Of a stretch of DNA of 64,000 nt, positions 39,869 to 48,808 are shown piece by piece. A model generated the notes under the pieces. It did not search any database, was not told the DNA's origin, and saw nothing but the letters and a program-made list of their open reading frames with translations. Source of the DNA: Serratia marcescens (lineage in GTDB: Bacteria > Pseudomonadota > Gammaproteobacteria > Enterobacterales > Enterobacteriaceae). Position 1 is the stretch's first letter. Every line of letters starts with the position of its first letter. The position numbers and the translations under genes are program-made. Location: contig NZ_JARVZZ010000001.1 in NCBI RefSeq assembly GCF_029846115.1, positions 3,658,001 through 3,722,000 on the forward strand, read 5' to 3'.

Positions 39869-40735
39869 TTACTGCACGATGTGTTCACCGCCCTGAAAAT
39901 ACTCGCCGATGACTTTCTCCAGCATCGCCGTCGCGGGCTCGCCGTCGGCGGCGACAGATCGCAGCAGTTGCACCTCATACGGCGCGACCGGTGGCAACGC
40001 TTCGAGTATCCGCATCGCACCAGAGAGTCGTGCCCGATCGAGCAACGTGACGGCTAGCCCCGCCTCTACGCAAGCGGCCACCACGCTGGCCGAGGGACTG
40101 CTTAAAATGACCCGCCATTGTCGCCCCGCCGACGTCAACGCCTCGAGCATCGCTTCGCGATAAGGGCAGTCGGCGGCATGCAACGCCAGCGGCAGCGGCC
40201 GGTTAGCCTGCAGCGCCAGCGAACGGCCTCCGGCCCACACGGGTACTGTCACCGCGACCGGTGTCTGACAGTGTCTCCCCGAGGGTTGAACCACCAGCGC
40301 GAGATGCAGCCGATTACGACCAATTTGGTCCACCAGCGCCTGACTGGCAGCGGTAGAGACCTCCAACTCCACCGCGGGAAAACTGTCGGCAAACCGCGGC
40401 AAAATATGACGTATCACATGAGAGGCGTACTCATCAGGCAATCCCAATTTGATATGGCCGCTTAGCGGCGCGCCCTGCAGTTCCCGCAGAATATCGTCAT
40501 GAGCGCTCAGCAGCCCGAGCGTCGAGGCCAGCAGCTTGCTTCCCAGCGGCGTCAGCACCACGGACTGATTGTCACGCTCCAGCAGGCGCCCGCCCACCAC
40601 CTGTTCCAGGCGCTGGATATGCACGCTCACGGCGGCGGGGCTGCGATTGACAAATGCCGCCGCCGCGCGGAATTGCCCCAAACGTGCAATGGCATGAAAA
40701 GTGCGCAAGAGATCGATATCCAATGTCGGTCGCAT
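39869..40735 (-). CDS. LysR-family transcriptional regulator
   Basis: A 288-residue LysR-type regulator. The N-terminal winged helix covers residues 1-60 (LDIDLLRTFHAIARLGQFRA, NRSPAAVSVHIQRLEQVVGG). The rest is the effector-binding domain (HIKLGLPDEYASHVIRHILP and AYEVQLLRS-type end). It is divergent from an EamA transporter gene 91 bases away, the usual layout for a LysR protein that activates its neighbour. The ligand is unknown. Confidence 0.9.
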   Translation of the reverse strand: MRPTLDIDLLRTFHAIARLGQFRAAAAFVNRSPAAVSVHIQRLEQVVGGRLLERDNQSVVLTPLGSKLLASTLGLLSAHDDILRELQGAPLSGHIKLGLPDEYASHVIRHILPRFADSFPAVELEVSTAASQALVDQIGRNRLHLALVVQPSGRHCQTPVAVTVPVWAGGRSLALQANRPLPLALHAADCPYREAMLEALTSAGRQWRVILSSPSASVVAACVEAGLAVTLLDRARLSGAMRILEALPPVAPYEVQLLRSVAADGEPATAMLEKVIGEYFQGGEHIVQ

Positions 40736-40826
40736 GATTTAACTCCATTAAACAACGGAACGAAAATTATTCGATTTATTAAACTATAGCCACACACTAC
40801 CATCGGGCGGAAAGGAGGTGACCATC

Positions 40827-41783
40827 ATGTCCCTGCCATCATTTCGCCCCTCTTCCCACTGCGGCAAACATCACGGCAAAGCCGCCCTCTGGCTGGCTGT
40901 GGCCGAGGTCCTGCTGATCGTGGCCTGGAGCTCCGGCTTCGTCGGCATTCGCTTCGCCGCCGATTACGCGCCGGTGTTGCTGGTGGCGTTTTGGCGCTGC
41001 GTGGTGGTCACGTTCGCGTTGCTGCCGTTTAGTCTGAGCGCCATCAGGCGCGCATCTCCGCTGACGATAGCTGTTCACGCCGGGATTGGGTTGCTCGCCA
41101 TGACCGGTTACCTGACCGGCGTCAGCAAAGGCATCGAATATGGCGTGCCGGCCGGGTTGGCCGCACTCATCGCCGATTTGCTCCCTCTCGGCACGGCACT
41201 GCTGAGCATGTTGTTGCAACGCCGCCTGCCCGATGGTCGCGTTTGGTCCGGTTTAACCTTGGGGGTTAGCGGGGTAACGCTGGCGACCGGCAGCGCCATC
41301 TCATGGGGAGACGCCCCATTGTGGAGTTACCTGTTGCCGCTGGCGGGGATGCTATCGCTCGCGCTGGCAACGCTGTGGCAGGAACGGCTGCCGCGGGCGC
41401 ACGTAATGAGTTTGCCGGCCACGCTGGGGATACAAAGCGCGGTTTCCGCGCTGGCTTTCGCCGCGCTGGCCGGCAATGAAGGCCCGCTGCTGCCAACGGT
41501 AACGACGGGGTTTGTGTGCGGCGTGCTTTGGACCGCGCTACTGGCGACGCTGGCCGGTTACGGCCTGTACTGGTTGTGTCTACGGCTCACTTCTGCGCTG
41601 CGCGTGACGAGCCTGCTGTTTCTCAGTCCCTTCGTCACCTTCTGCTGGGCGGGGTTAATGTTCAATGAACCCCTTTCCTGGCCCATGCTGCTAGGCGCGG
41701 CGACGGCAGGAAGCGGTTTGTGGCTGCTCATCCGTCCCGCCGGGCGGAATGAGCCAAAAATAGTGCAACGCGCTGAAAAATGA
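40827..41783 (+). CDS. EamA-family (DMT superfamily) transporter
   Basis: A 318-residue inner-membrane protein with about ten helices in two EamA repeats (EVLLIVAWSSGFVGIRFAAD at the start of the first; LTSALRVTSLLFLSPFVTFC in the second). Members export amino acids or metabolites. ATG 40827 is preceded by AAAGGAGG at ideal spacing; a GTG nine bases upstream overlaps that site and was rejected. It is divergent from the LysR gene, which is the likely regulator. Confidence 0.9.
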   Translation: MSLPSFRPSSHCGKHHGKAALWLAVAEVLLIVAWSSGFVGIRFAADYAPVLLVAFWRCVVVTFALLPFSLSAIRRASPLTIAVHAGIGLLAMTGYLTGVSKGIEYGVPAGLAALIADLLPLGTALLSMLLQRRLPDGRVWSGLTLGVSGVTLATGSAISWGDAPLWSYLLPLAGMLSLALATLWQERLPRAHVMSLPATLGIQSAVSALAFAALAGNEGPLLPTVTTGFVCGVLWTALLATLAGYGLYWLCLRLTSALRVTSLLFLSPFVTFCWAGLMFNEPLSWPMLLGAATAGSGLWLLIRPAGRNEPKIVQRAEK

Positions 41784-41803
41784 CGGATAAGGCGAACGGC
41801 GGC

Positions 41804-42132
41804 GCCGTTACGCGACGAGTTTTCCCCGCACCACCACCTTGCCCGGTTTGATCTCGGGGTCGGCAATACGACGAATCGCCAGATTCAACGCTTGCCAGGC
41901 GATCTCTTGCAAATCGTGCGACACGCAGGGGAAATGAAAACCGTAGATCTCGGCATGCGAAACCTCATCGATGCTGAACAGCGCTACGTCCTGCATCAAC
42001 GGCAGCCGATGTTCAATGCAGGCCTTGATAATGCCCAGAGAGATCTGGTTATTGCAGCCGACGAAAAAGTCCGGCGCGCGGTTATTGGCCAGCCATCGGC
42101 TCGTCTCTTGCCAGGCGACATCCATAAAGAAA
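41804..42132. repeat. direct repeat L, copy 2 (inside intact LacI gene)
   Basis: The 329-base 3' end of the LacI gene that also occurs at 39366-39694 in the same orientation, about 93% identical. See the pseudogene entry for the differences. Confidence 0.93.
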
Positions 42133-42809
42133 TCGGCATACAGCACTTCAAGCGACGCCACTTTCCCTTGCAGTGCCGCCTGCAGCCCTGTGACCCTGTC
42201 CCGTGCCACGTTGGAGTTCTCCGGCCCGGATACCACCACCACCCGCTGCGCTTTCTGTTCCAGCAGCCAGCGCCCCGCCTGGAGGCCGCAGTCCAGGTTA
42301 TCGATGTACACCCCGCTGCAGTGGCGATTATCCAGCTCCCGATCGATCAGTACCACCGGGATATTCAATGTTTCCAACCGTTTTAGATAGGAAGGCTGGT
42401 ACAGATGATCGTTGGAAATAACCGAGAGAATGATCGCATCGACGTTGTAGCCAATCAGTTTGTCGATGATTCTGTCTTCGCTTTCCTGAGACTCATAGGA
42501 GTCGAACACCAGGGTGTCATACCCCATTTTTTGCGCTTCAAGCGTCATCAAGCGTGTCAGGCCGCCAAAGAACGGGTTGGCCATATCAGGGTTGACGATG
42601 CCGATGGTTCTGCTGCTTTTCGCACGCAGGTTACGCGCCGCGGCATTGACCACATAACCGAGTTCGGCAGCGGTCTCCCGAATGCGGCGCAGCGTTTCCG
42701 GATGAACCTTGTCCGGCTGTGAAAATGCCCGCGACGCGGTGATTTTACTGACGTTTGCCTGTGCGGCCACGCTAGCCAGCGTCGCTTTCCGTCCTCGACC
42801 CACTGCCAA
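41808..42809 (-). CDS. LacI-family regulator of the pentose/pentitol locus
   Basis: A 333-residue LacI/GalR regulator. The N-terminal helix-turn-helix reads ATLASVAAQANVSKITASRA, the hinge is ARNLRAKSSRTIGIV, and the periplasmic-binding-protein-like domain follows (PFFGGLTRLMTLEAQK, VVLIDRELDNRHCSGVYIDN, CNNQISLGIIKAC). The start is TTG 42809 with AAGGAG six bases upstream; GTG 42803 is an alternative. It lies 70 bases after the lyxose-isomerase-like gene on the same strand and most likely represses that locus. It resembles the gluconate-type (GntR) subgroup in overall style. Confidence 0.9.
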   Translation of the reverse strand: MAVGRGRKATLASVAAQANVSKITASRAFSQPDKVHPETLRRIRETAAELGYVVNAAARNLRAKSSRTIGIVNPDMANPFFGGLTRLMTLEAQKMGYDTLVFDSYESQESEDRIIDKLIGYNVDAIILSVISNDHLYQPSYLKRLETLNIPVVLIDRELDNRHCSGVYIDNLDCGLQAGRWLLEQKAQRVVVVSGPENSNVARDRVTGLQAALQGKVASLEVLYADFFMDVAWQETSRWLANNRAPDFFVGCNNQISLGIIKACIEHRLPLMQDVALFSIDEVSHAEIYGFHFPCVSHDLQEIAWQALNLAIRRIADPEIKPGKVVVRGKLVA

Positions 42810-42879
42810 ATGCAGCTCCTTAGCTTAGAGTATCATTTTGTACCATTAACAACATCATGACAGAACTTTCATCGTGGCG

Positions 42880-43437
42880 CTAATGGTTTACGCCTGCCAG
42901 GCGGTTAATCCGGGGATCGGTAAAGATATCCAACTCATCACGGCTCTCGGAAGAGAACTCGGACACCACCGCCCCGCGCTTTCCAGCCTGAAACCAGTGC
43001 CGGGTATTGGGCGCGATGGTGTATTGTTCGCCAGGCCGCAGGAGGATATAGCGATTGCAGGTATACCAAGGCTCCGCCCCCTCTGGCACCCGGCATACCG
43101 GTTCGCCGCCGGCGTCATTAAGCGTCAGGTTTTCATCATCGACAAACAGAAACACCTCGCCCCAGCGGCAGCGGAACGTCTCTTGCTTGCCGGGCGTGCC
43201 GGCGAAAGGAGGATGCAAATGTTCCGGGCAGGTTTGCCCCGGAAACAGCACCAACTCTTTCGCACAATACCGAGGTGAGTTGACATAGGTCAGCAGCTGC
43301 AGCCCTGAGACGGGATAGTCAGCCAGGCCAAATGTCGCAATTTCAATACGTTGCTGTTCTTCTTCGGTCAAAACAATGTCCGCCTCGCGCAAATATTCCA
43401 GCGTAGCGGCTATGGCACCTTGTTGTTTTTTCATCAC
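42880..43437 (-). CDS. D-lyxose isomerase-like cupin sugar isomerase
   Basis: A 185-residue cupin matching the D-lyxose/D-mannose ketol-isomerase family, which interconverts D-lyxose and D-xylulose with a divalent metal. The metal-ligand set is visible: EHLHPP (two His), GKQETFRC (Glu) and APNTRHWFQAG (His). VFLFVDDENLTL and FSSESRDELDIFTDPRI are also typical. Enzymes of this family are known from Serratia. It is divergent from the polyol dehydrogenase; between them lie matching operator-like sites, so the locus is probably controlled as one unit. ATG 43437 or 43434 may be used. Confidence 0.88.
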   Translation of the reverse strand: MMKKQQGAIAATLEYLREADIVLTEEEQQRIEIATFGLADYPVSGLQLLTYVNSPRYCAKELVLFPGQTCPEHLHPPFAGTPGKQETFRCRWGEVFLFVDDENLTLNDAGGEPVCRVPEGAEPWYTCNRYILLRPGEQYTIAPNTRHWFQAGKRGAVVSEFSSESRDELDIFTDPRINRLAGVNH

Positions 43438-43449
43438 TTCCCCTGCAAA

Positions 43450-43460
43450 GTAACGGTATC
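43450..43460 (-). promoter_or_regulatory. candidate LacI operator, isomerase side
   Basis: GTAACGGTATC, the reverse complement of the element at 43625-43635, lies 12 bases before the isomerase start. Both have a central CG flanked by imperfect half-sites, as in LacI/GntR-type operators. Confidence 0.6.
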
Positions 43461-43461
43461 G

Positions 43462-43479
43462 ATATCAGCATGCTGATAT
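43462..43479. repeat. perfect 18-base palindrome in divergent promoter region
   Basis: ATATCAGCATGCTGATAT is perfectly self-complementary. It lies 24 bases upstream of the isomerase start and next to the LacI-type element. It may be a second operator or part of the promoter control. Confidence 0.75.
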
Positions 43480-43624
43480 TAAAACCGTCATTGCCCCGCC
43501 GGTTTTGTGATCTTCATCCCTATATTGAATAACAACCCACCAGCAAAATTAACTCCCGTCGAGTAATTCCAACATCGATCACAGTTTAACCACCCGCTTT
43601 AGCTCACTATCGCCGCATTGAAAT

Positions 43625-43635
43625 GATACCGTTAC
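43625..43635 (+). promoter_or_regulatory. candidate LacI operator, dehydrogenase side
   Basis: GATACCGTTAC, 27 bases upstream of the dehydrogenase ATG, is repeated inverted at 43450-43460. A TGATACCGTTACCA context gives a quasi-palindrome around CG. Confidence 0.6.
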
Positions 43636-43662
43636 CATAAAAATGATTCACCAGGAGGCAAT

Positions 43663-44697
43663 ATGAAAGCATTAGTGTTGGCCAAAGCGGGGGAAATCGC
43701 TATCGAGGACGTCCAGCTTGCCGAAACGCTGGGGCCCGATGATGTGCAGATAAAAATTCATTCCGTGGGCATCTGCGGCAGTGATGTTCACTATTATCAG
43801 CATGGACGCATTGGCCCGTTCGTGGTCAATGCTCCGATGGTACTCGGCCATGAGGCCTCCGGGGTGGTGCTCGCGACAGGTAAAAACGTCACTCACCTCA
43901 GCATCGGCGATCGCGTTTGCATGGAGCCCGGCATTCCCGATCTCAACTCGGCGCAGACGCGCGCCGGTATTTACAACCTTGACCCGGCCGTTCGCTTCTG
44001 GGCAACGCCGCCGGTGCACGGCTGCCTGCGCGAAACCGTCATCCACCCTGCCGCCTTCACGTTCAAATTGCCGGACAACGTCAGTTTCGCTGAAGGCGCC
44101 ATGGTGGAACCCTTAGCTATCGGCATGCAAGCGGCCACCAAAGCCGGGATCAAACCCGGCGATATCGCGCTGGTGATCGGCGCCGGGCCGATCGGCGTGG
44201 TCACCGCCCTCGCGGCGCTGGCGGGCGGCTGCTCGGACGTCATTATTTGCGATCTGTTCGACGAAAAACTCGCCGTGGCGGCCAGTTACGAGGGGCTGCA
44301 CGCCATCAATATCAAAACCGGCGACCTGGCGGGGAAAGTGGCCGCGCTCACCAGCGGCAATGGCGCCGATGTCGTGTTTGAATGCAGCGGCGCAAAACCG
44401 GCTATTGCAACGCTGGCCGAACATGCGGCGCCAGGGGCGACCGCCGTGCTGGTCGGCATGCCGATAGATGCTGCGCCGCTGGATATCGTCGCCGCACAGG
44501 CCAAGGAAATCACCTTCAAGACCATTTTCCGCTACGCCAACATGTACCCGCGCACGCTGCGGCTGTTGAGCAGCGGCAAGTTGCGCGTCCAGCCGTTGAT
44601 AAGCCAAACCTACAAGTTCTCCGACAGCGTAGCCGCCTTCGAGCGCGCGGCGGCGGGACATGCCTCAGACATCAAAATCATGCTGGAAATGGAGTGA
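43663..44697 (+). CDS. MDR-family polyol (xylitol/iditol-type) dehydrogenase
   Basis: A 344-residue zinc-type dehydrogenase predicted to oxidise a polyol such as xylitol to D-xylulose with NAD. Catalytic zinc ligands: Cys38 in [10 protein letters not shown], His63-Glu64 in LGHEASG and Glu149 in AMVEPLAIG. The Rossmann motif GAGPIG is at 173-178, with Asp in IICDLFDE favouring NAD. The structural-zinc lobe (89-106) contains no cysteines, unlike liver or yeast ADH. AGGAGGCAAT precedes ATG. The kinase gene starts 4 bases after its stop, so it opens the catabolic operon. Confidence 0.88.
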   Translation: MKALVLAKAGEIAIEDVQLAETLGPDDVQIKIHSVGICGSDVHYYQHGRIGPFVVNAPMVLGHEASGVVLATGKNVTHLSIGDRVCMEPGIPDLNSAQTRAGIYNLDPAVRFWATPPVHGCLRETVIHPAAFTFKLPDNVSFAEGAMVEPLAIGMQAATKAGIKPGDIALVIGAGPIGVVTALAALAGGCSDVIICDLFDEKLAVAASYEGLHAINIKTGDLAGKVAALTSGNGADVVFECSGAKPAIATLAEHAAPGATAVLVGMPIDAAPLDIVAAQAKEITFKTIFRYANMYPRTLRLLSSGKLRVQPLISQTYKFSDSVAAFERAAAGHASDIKIMLEME

Positions 44698-44701
44698 TCC
44701 T

Positions 44702-46219
44702 ATGGCGCTCTATGCTGGCATAGACTGCGGTACGCAAGGCACGAAAGTCGTGATTGTCGACAGCGCACAGGGCGTGATCCTCGGTGAGGGCAATGCCCCT
44801 CACCGCCTCATCAGCCAAGCCAATGGCCGGCGCGAACAAGAGGCCGACTGGTGGATAGAGGCGTTAGTCATCGCTTTTCGCCAAGCCGTGACTAACGCCG
44901 GCGTTGATGCACGGGAGATTCATGCTCTGGGGGTCTCTGGCCAACAACATGGGTTTGTGCCGCTGGACGCAGACGGCAACGTGCTGCACAGCGTCAAGCT
45001 GTGGTGCGATACCGAAACCGCAGAGGAAAACGAACGGCTCCTGCAACAGCTCGGCGGGGCCAACGGCTCGCTGGAAACACTCGGCCTGCGGATCGCCACC
45101 GGTTATACCGCGTCAAAAATCCTTTGGTTCAAGACGCACCATCCGGCGTTGTGGGCACAACTGCATACCGTGTTGTTGCCCCATGACTACTTGAACTTCT
45201 GGCTGACCGGGGAGCGCGTAGCGGAGTATGGCGACGCTTCCGGCACCGGGTTGTTCGATGTGCGCACCCGTCGTTGGAGCAAAACCGCCGTCGATCTCAT
45301 CGACGACAGCGGCCGCCTGTGGCATGCCCTGCCGCCGCTCAAAAGCGCGGACTGCTGCATCGGCACGGTGCGCCCCGCTGCCGCGGAGAAGCTCGGCCTC
45401 GGCCCGGCAGTTCGGGTCTCGACCGGCGGCGGCGACAACATGATGGCGGCCATCGGTTCCGGCAACATCGAGGCCGGCACCCTCACCCTGAGCCTGGGCA
45501 CCTCCGGCACGCTATTCGCCTGGTCCGCCGCCCCCGTCACGGCGGAATCGGACATGATTGCCGGCTTCTGCTCCAGCACCAACGGGTGGCTGCCATTGAT
45601 TTGCACCATGAATGTCACCTCGGCCACCACTGCGGTACAAACGCTGCTGGACGAAGACCTTGCCGGCTTTAACGGTTTATTGGCGCAGGCTTCGCCCGGC
45701 GCAGGCGGTGTTGAGATGCTGCCGTTCTTCAACGGCGAACGCGTTCCACCATTGCCCCACGCGCGCGCCAGCCTGCATAACCTCGATAGCGACAACTTTA
45801 CCCGCGCCAATCTCTGCCTGGCGGTGGTCGAAAGCGCCACCTACGGCCTGCGCTACGGCATCGAGCTGTTTCGCCGTCAGGGCATCGAAGCACGCGAGAT
45901 CCGCCTCACCGGCGGCGGCGCCCGCAGCACCGCCTGGCGACACATCGTCGCGGACGTAATGGGGTGCCCGGTGGTCTGTCTGAAAGCCAAAGAGACCGCC
46001 GCGCTGGGCGGCGCCGTTCAGGCGATGTGGGCGACGATGTTGGCCGACGATCCGCGCCGGAACGCCGGCGCGCTGCTGGCCGAACTGTGCCAACGCTTCG
46101 TTGCGCTGGATGAAGCCACGCGCACACGGCCAAACGCCGACAGACAGGCGCAATACGAAACGCTTTATCAACGTTACCTGCAACGCTTGCAGCAGACCTA
46201 CCCGGAGGTGCAACTGTGA
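44702..46219 (+). CDS. FGGY-family pentulose kinase (xylulokinase-like)
   Basis: A 505-residue sugar kinase of the FGGY family, probably phosphorylating D-xylulose. The N-terminal phosphate-binding segment is LYAGIDCGTQGTKVVIVD; GVSGQQHGFVPLD contains the substrate-binding residues seen in XylB. RVSTGGGDNMMAAIGSGN, TLSLGTSGTLFA and the second signature region IRLTGGGARSTAWRHIVADV also match. ATG 44702 follows GGAGTGATCC. The stop overlaps the transporter ATPase gene start by 4 bases. With the dehydrogenase and isomerase it gives xylulose 5-phosphate. Confidence 0.88.
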   Translation: MALYAGIDCGTQGTKVVIVDSAQGVILGEGNAPHRLISQANGRREQEADWWIEALVIAFRQAVTNAGVDAREIHALGVSGQQHGFVPLDADGNVLHSVKLWCDTETAEENERLLQQLGGANGSLETLGLRIATGYTASKILWFKTHHPALWAQLHTVLLPHDYLNFWLTGERVAEYGDASGTGLFDVRTRRWSKTAVDLIDDSGRLWHALPPLKSADCCIGTVRPAAAEKLGLGPAVRVSTGGGDNMMAAIGSGNIEAGTLTLSLGTSGTLFAWSAAPVTAESDMIAGFCSSTNGWLPLICTMNVTSATTAVQTLLDEDLAGFNGLLAQASPGAGGVEMLPFFNGERVPPLPHARASLHNLDSDNFTRANLCLAVVESATYGLRYGIELFRRQGIEAREIRLTGGGARSTAWRHIVADVMGCPVVCLKAKETAALGGAVQAMWATMLADDPRRNAGALLAELCQRFVALDEATRTRPNADRQAQYETLYQRYLQRLQQTYPEVQL

Positions 46220-47721
46220 CGCGAGATCCCCATACGCCAGCGCCCGCCTATCTGCTGGAGGTCAGCGGCGTCAGGAAAGCCTTTGGCCCGGTCGTGGCGC
46301 TGAAGAATGCGGAGTTTTGCCTGCGGCGTGGATCCATTCATGCCCTGTGCGGCGGCAACGGCGCGGGTAAATCCACCTTTCTCAGCATTCTGATGGGCTT
46401 TATTCAACCCGATGGCGGCGACATTTTTATCAATGGCGAACGCTGCGAATTTCATCATCCTCGGGAAGCCCTCAATGCCGGCATCGCCATCGTGCAGCAG
46501 GAACTGAGCGCGATCCCGGATTTGACGGTGGCCGAAAACATTTGGCTGGGCCGTGAGCCGCGACGCCTGGGATTCGTCGACTTCACAACGCTCAACCAGC
46601 GCACGACCCGCCTGCTCAAAGAACTTGATTTCAAGATCGACGCCCGAGAAAAAATGCGCAACCTGAGCGTCGCCGAGCAGCAGCTGGTCGAGATCGCCAA
46701 GGCGCTGTCGCATGCCAATGCCGACATCATCATCATGGATGAACCCACCTCGGCGATTGGCGAAGAGGATGCGCAAAAAATCTTTCAGACGCTTCAGCAA
46801 CTGGCGGCGAAAGGTAAAGGCATTATCTATGTCTCCCACCGTTTGTCAGAGATATTCCAAATCGCGGACAGCTACACCATCTTCCGCGACGGCGCCTATA
46901 TCCATGAAGGTTATATCGCCGACATTACCCGTGAACAGCTGATCGAACACATTATTGGCGGCGAGTACGACAGCGAGTTCGCCAAATTCAATCAGCCCGG
47001 CGAAGAGATCTTGCTGGAGATCAACAACCTGTGTTGGCGCAGCAAGATAAAAGATATCAGCCTGCAACTGAAGCACGGTGAGATCCTGGGCATCTATGGG
47101 CTGGTGGGATCGGGCCGCAGCGAGTTTCTCGATCTTATCTTCGGCGTTCAGCATGCCGACAGCGGCACGATCCGCGTGGGCGACAAGACGCTGAACCGCC
47201 ATTCTCCGCGCAAGGCCATCGACAGCGGTATTGCCTACGTGACGGAAGATCGCAAGGAAACCGGTCTGGTGCTGTGCCGCTCCGTCAGTGAAAACATCAA
47301 TATCGCCTCTTTTGCCACCATCAGCCGGATGGGGTTTGTCAGCGAGAAACGGGAGCAGGCGCGAACCCGCGACATGATCCAGCGCTTCAACGTTAAAACC
47401 CACGATGGCGAACAGCCCGTGGGCAACCTGAGCGGCGGCAACCAGCAAAAGGTCGTGCTGGGCCGTTGGGCGCTGCTGGATCCGGAGGTTTTGCTGCTCG
47501 ACGAGCCGACGCGCGGTATCGACGTCGGGGCCAAGAAAGAGATCTATCGATTTATGTCGGAGTTCGCCCTGCAAAACAAAGGGATCATTATGGTTTCCTC
47601 CGAGCTTTCGGAAATTATCGGCATGAGCGATCGCATATTGGTGTTTCGTGACGGGCAGTTGGCCGGCGAGCTTTCGGCAGCCGATGCGACCCAGGCAGCA
47701 CTGATGAAACTTGCGGTTTAA
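46216..47721 (+). CDS. sugar ABC transporter ATP-binding protein (RbsA type)
   Basis: A 501-residue ATPase with two ABC domains, typical of ribose/xylose importers. Domain 1 has Walker A GGNGAGKS (46-53), signature LSVAEQQLVEIAKAL and Walker B IIIMDEPTSAI. Domain 2 has a degenerate Walker A GLVGSGRSEFLD, signature LSGGNQQKVVLGRWA and VLLLDEPTRGID, as usual for RbsA. The start GTG 46216 overlaps the kinase stop (GTGA), so translation is coupled. It works with the permease and binding protein downstream. Confidence 0.92.
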   Translation: MTRDPHTPAPAYLLEVSGVRKAFGPVVALKNAEFCLRRGSIHALCGGNGAGKSTFLSILMGFIQPDGGDIFINGERCEFHHPREALNAGIAIVQQELSAIPDLTVAENIWLGREPRRLGFVDFTTLNQRTTRLLKELDFKIDAREKMRNLSVAEQQLVEIAKALSHANADIIIMDEPTSAIGEEDAQKIFQTLQQLAAKGKGIIYVSHRLSEIFQIADSYTIFRDGAYIHEGYIADITREQLIEHIIGGEYDSEFAKFNQPGEEILLEINNLCWRSKIKDISLQLKHGEILGIYGLVGSGRSEFLDLIFGVQHADSGTIRVGDKTLNRHSPRKAIDSGIAYVTEDRKETGLVLCRSVSENINIASFATISRMGFVSEKREQARTRDMIQRFNVKTHDGEQPVGNLSGGNQQKVVLGRWALLDPEVLLLDEPTRGIDVGAKKEIYRFMSEFALQNKGIIMVSSELSEIIGMSDRILVFRDGQLAGELSAADATQAALMKLAV

Positions 47722-47737
47722 CAGAGAGAGAAAAAAA

Positions 47738-48775
47738 ATGAGCAGCGCCCACTCCTTATCACCAGGAATTTCATTTTTCACCCGCAATAAGCGCCGTATG
47801 CACAAATACGGCATTATCATCGCCTTTTTCGCACTGTGCCTGATCGTGGCGCTGATTGGCGAATATCAGGTCGCTCAGGGGGCCTGGAGCAGCAACTATT
47901 TTCTCAGCAATGAAAACACCCTGATCGTCCTGCGCCAAGTCTCGATCAACGGCATTCTGGCCATCGGCATGACCTTTGTCATCATTACGGCCGGTGTCGA
48001 TCTCTCCGTGGGCTCGGTGCTGGCCTTAAGCGGGATCGTCGCCGCCCGCTTCGCCACCAACAACAGCGGATTGGCTATCGGCGACACCGCGACCGCCGTC
48101 ATGGCGCCGCTGATTGTGGCGCTGGGTATCGGCATCGTTTGCGGCCTGGTGAACGGCACCGTGTTGGCGCGCTACCGGCTGCAGCCGTTTATCGTCACCA
48201 TGGGCATGCTCTCCGCGGCGCGCGGTTTAACCATGTTGACCACCAACGGCAATCCGGTATCGCAATTGAACAGCGATTTCCGCTGGTTAGGCAATGGCTA
48301 TGTCGGCGGCGTTCCTGTGCCCGTCATCATCTTCATCGTGCTGTTCGCCCTCGCCTGGCTCGTGCTGAATAAAACCCTCTTCGGGCGCTACATCTACGCC
48401 GTCGGCGGCAACCCGAAAAGCGCGCGCACCTCGGGGATTAACGTGACCCGCATCAAAATACTGGTGTATACGCTGTGCGGCGCGCTGGCCGGTATCGCCG
48501 GCCTGATCCTCACGGCGCGCACCGGTTCGGCGCAGACCAACGCCGGCGCAGGGTATGAGCTGGACGCCATCGCGGCGGTAGTGATCGGCGGCACCAGCAT
48601 GGCCGGCGGCGTCGGTACGCTGGTCGGCACCTTCTTCGGCGTGCTGATTATCGGGGTGATGAATAACGGCCTCGATCTGCTCGGCGTGCAATCGTATTAC
48701 CAACAAATTATCAAAGGCGCATTGATCGTCCTTGCCGTATTGCTCGACCCCTCGCGTAAGCAACAGCGCGATTAA
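47738..48775 (+). CDS. sugar ABC transporter permease (RbsC type)
   Basis: A 345-residue inner-membrane permease of the ribose/xylose class with about ten helices. Diagnostic stretches: GMTFVIITAGVDLSVGSVLALSGIV, LVNGTVLARYRLQPFIVTMGML and the EAA-like cytoplasmic loop with YAVGGNPKSARTSGINV, then IAAVVIGGTSMAGGVGTLVG. ATG 47738 lies after an AGAGAGAGAAAAAAAA purine-rich stretch and 16 bases after the ATPase stop. In-frame GTG or TTG codons upstream were not used. Confidence 0.93.
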   Translation: MSSAHSLSPGISFFTRNKRRMHKYGIIIAFFALCLIVALIGEYQVAQGAWSSNYFLSNENTLIVLRQVSINGILAIGMTFVIITAGVDLSVGSVLALSGIVAARFATNNSGLAIGDTATAVMAPLIVALGIGIVCGLVNGTVLARYRLQPFIVTMGMLSAARGLTMLTTNGNPVSQLNSDFRWLGNGYVGGVPVPVIIFIVLFALAWLVLNKTLFGRYIYAVGGNPKSARTSGINVTRIKILVYTLCGALAGIAGLILTARTGSAQTNAGAGYELDAIAAVVIGGTSMAGGVGTLVGTFFGVLIIGVMNNGLDLLGVQSYYQQIIKGALIVLAVLLDPSRKQQRD

Positions 48776-48808
48776 TAACATCAGACCCAACTCTACCAGG
48801 AGAAAACC

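Noticed and set aside
43500..43600. CRP sites in the isomerase-dehydrogenase interval
   Set aside because: TGTGATCTTCATCC and ATCGATCACAGTT each resemble only a half-site; I did not annotate them without scoring.
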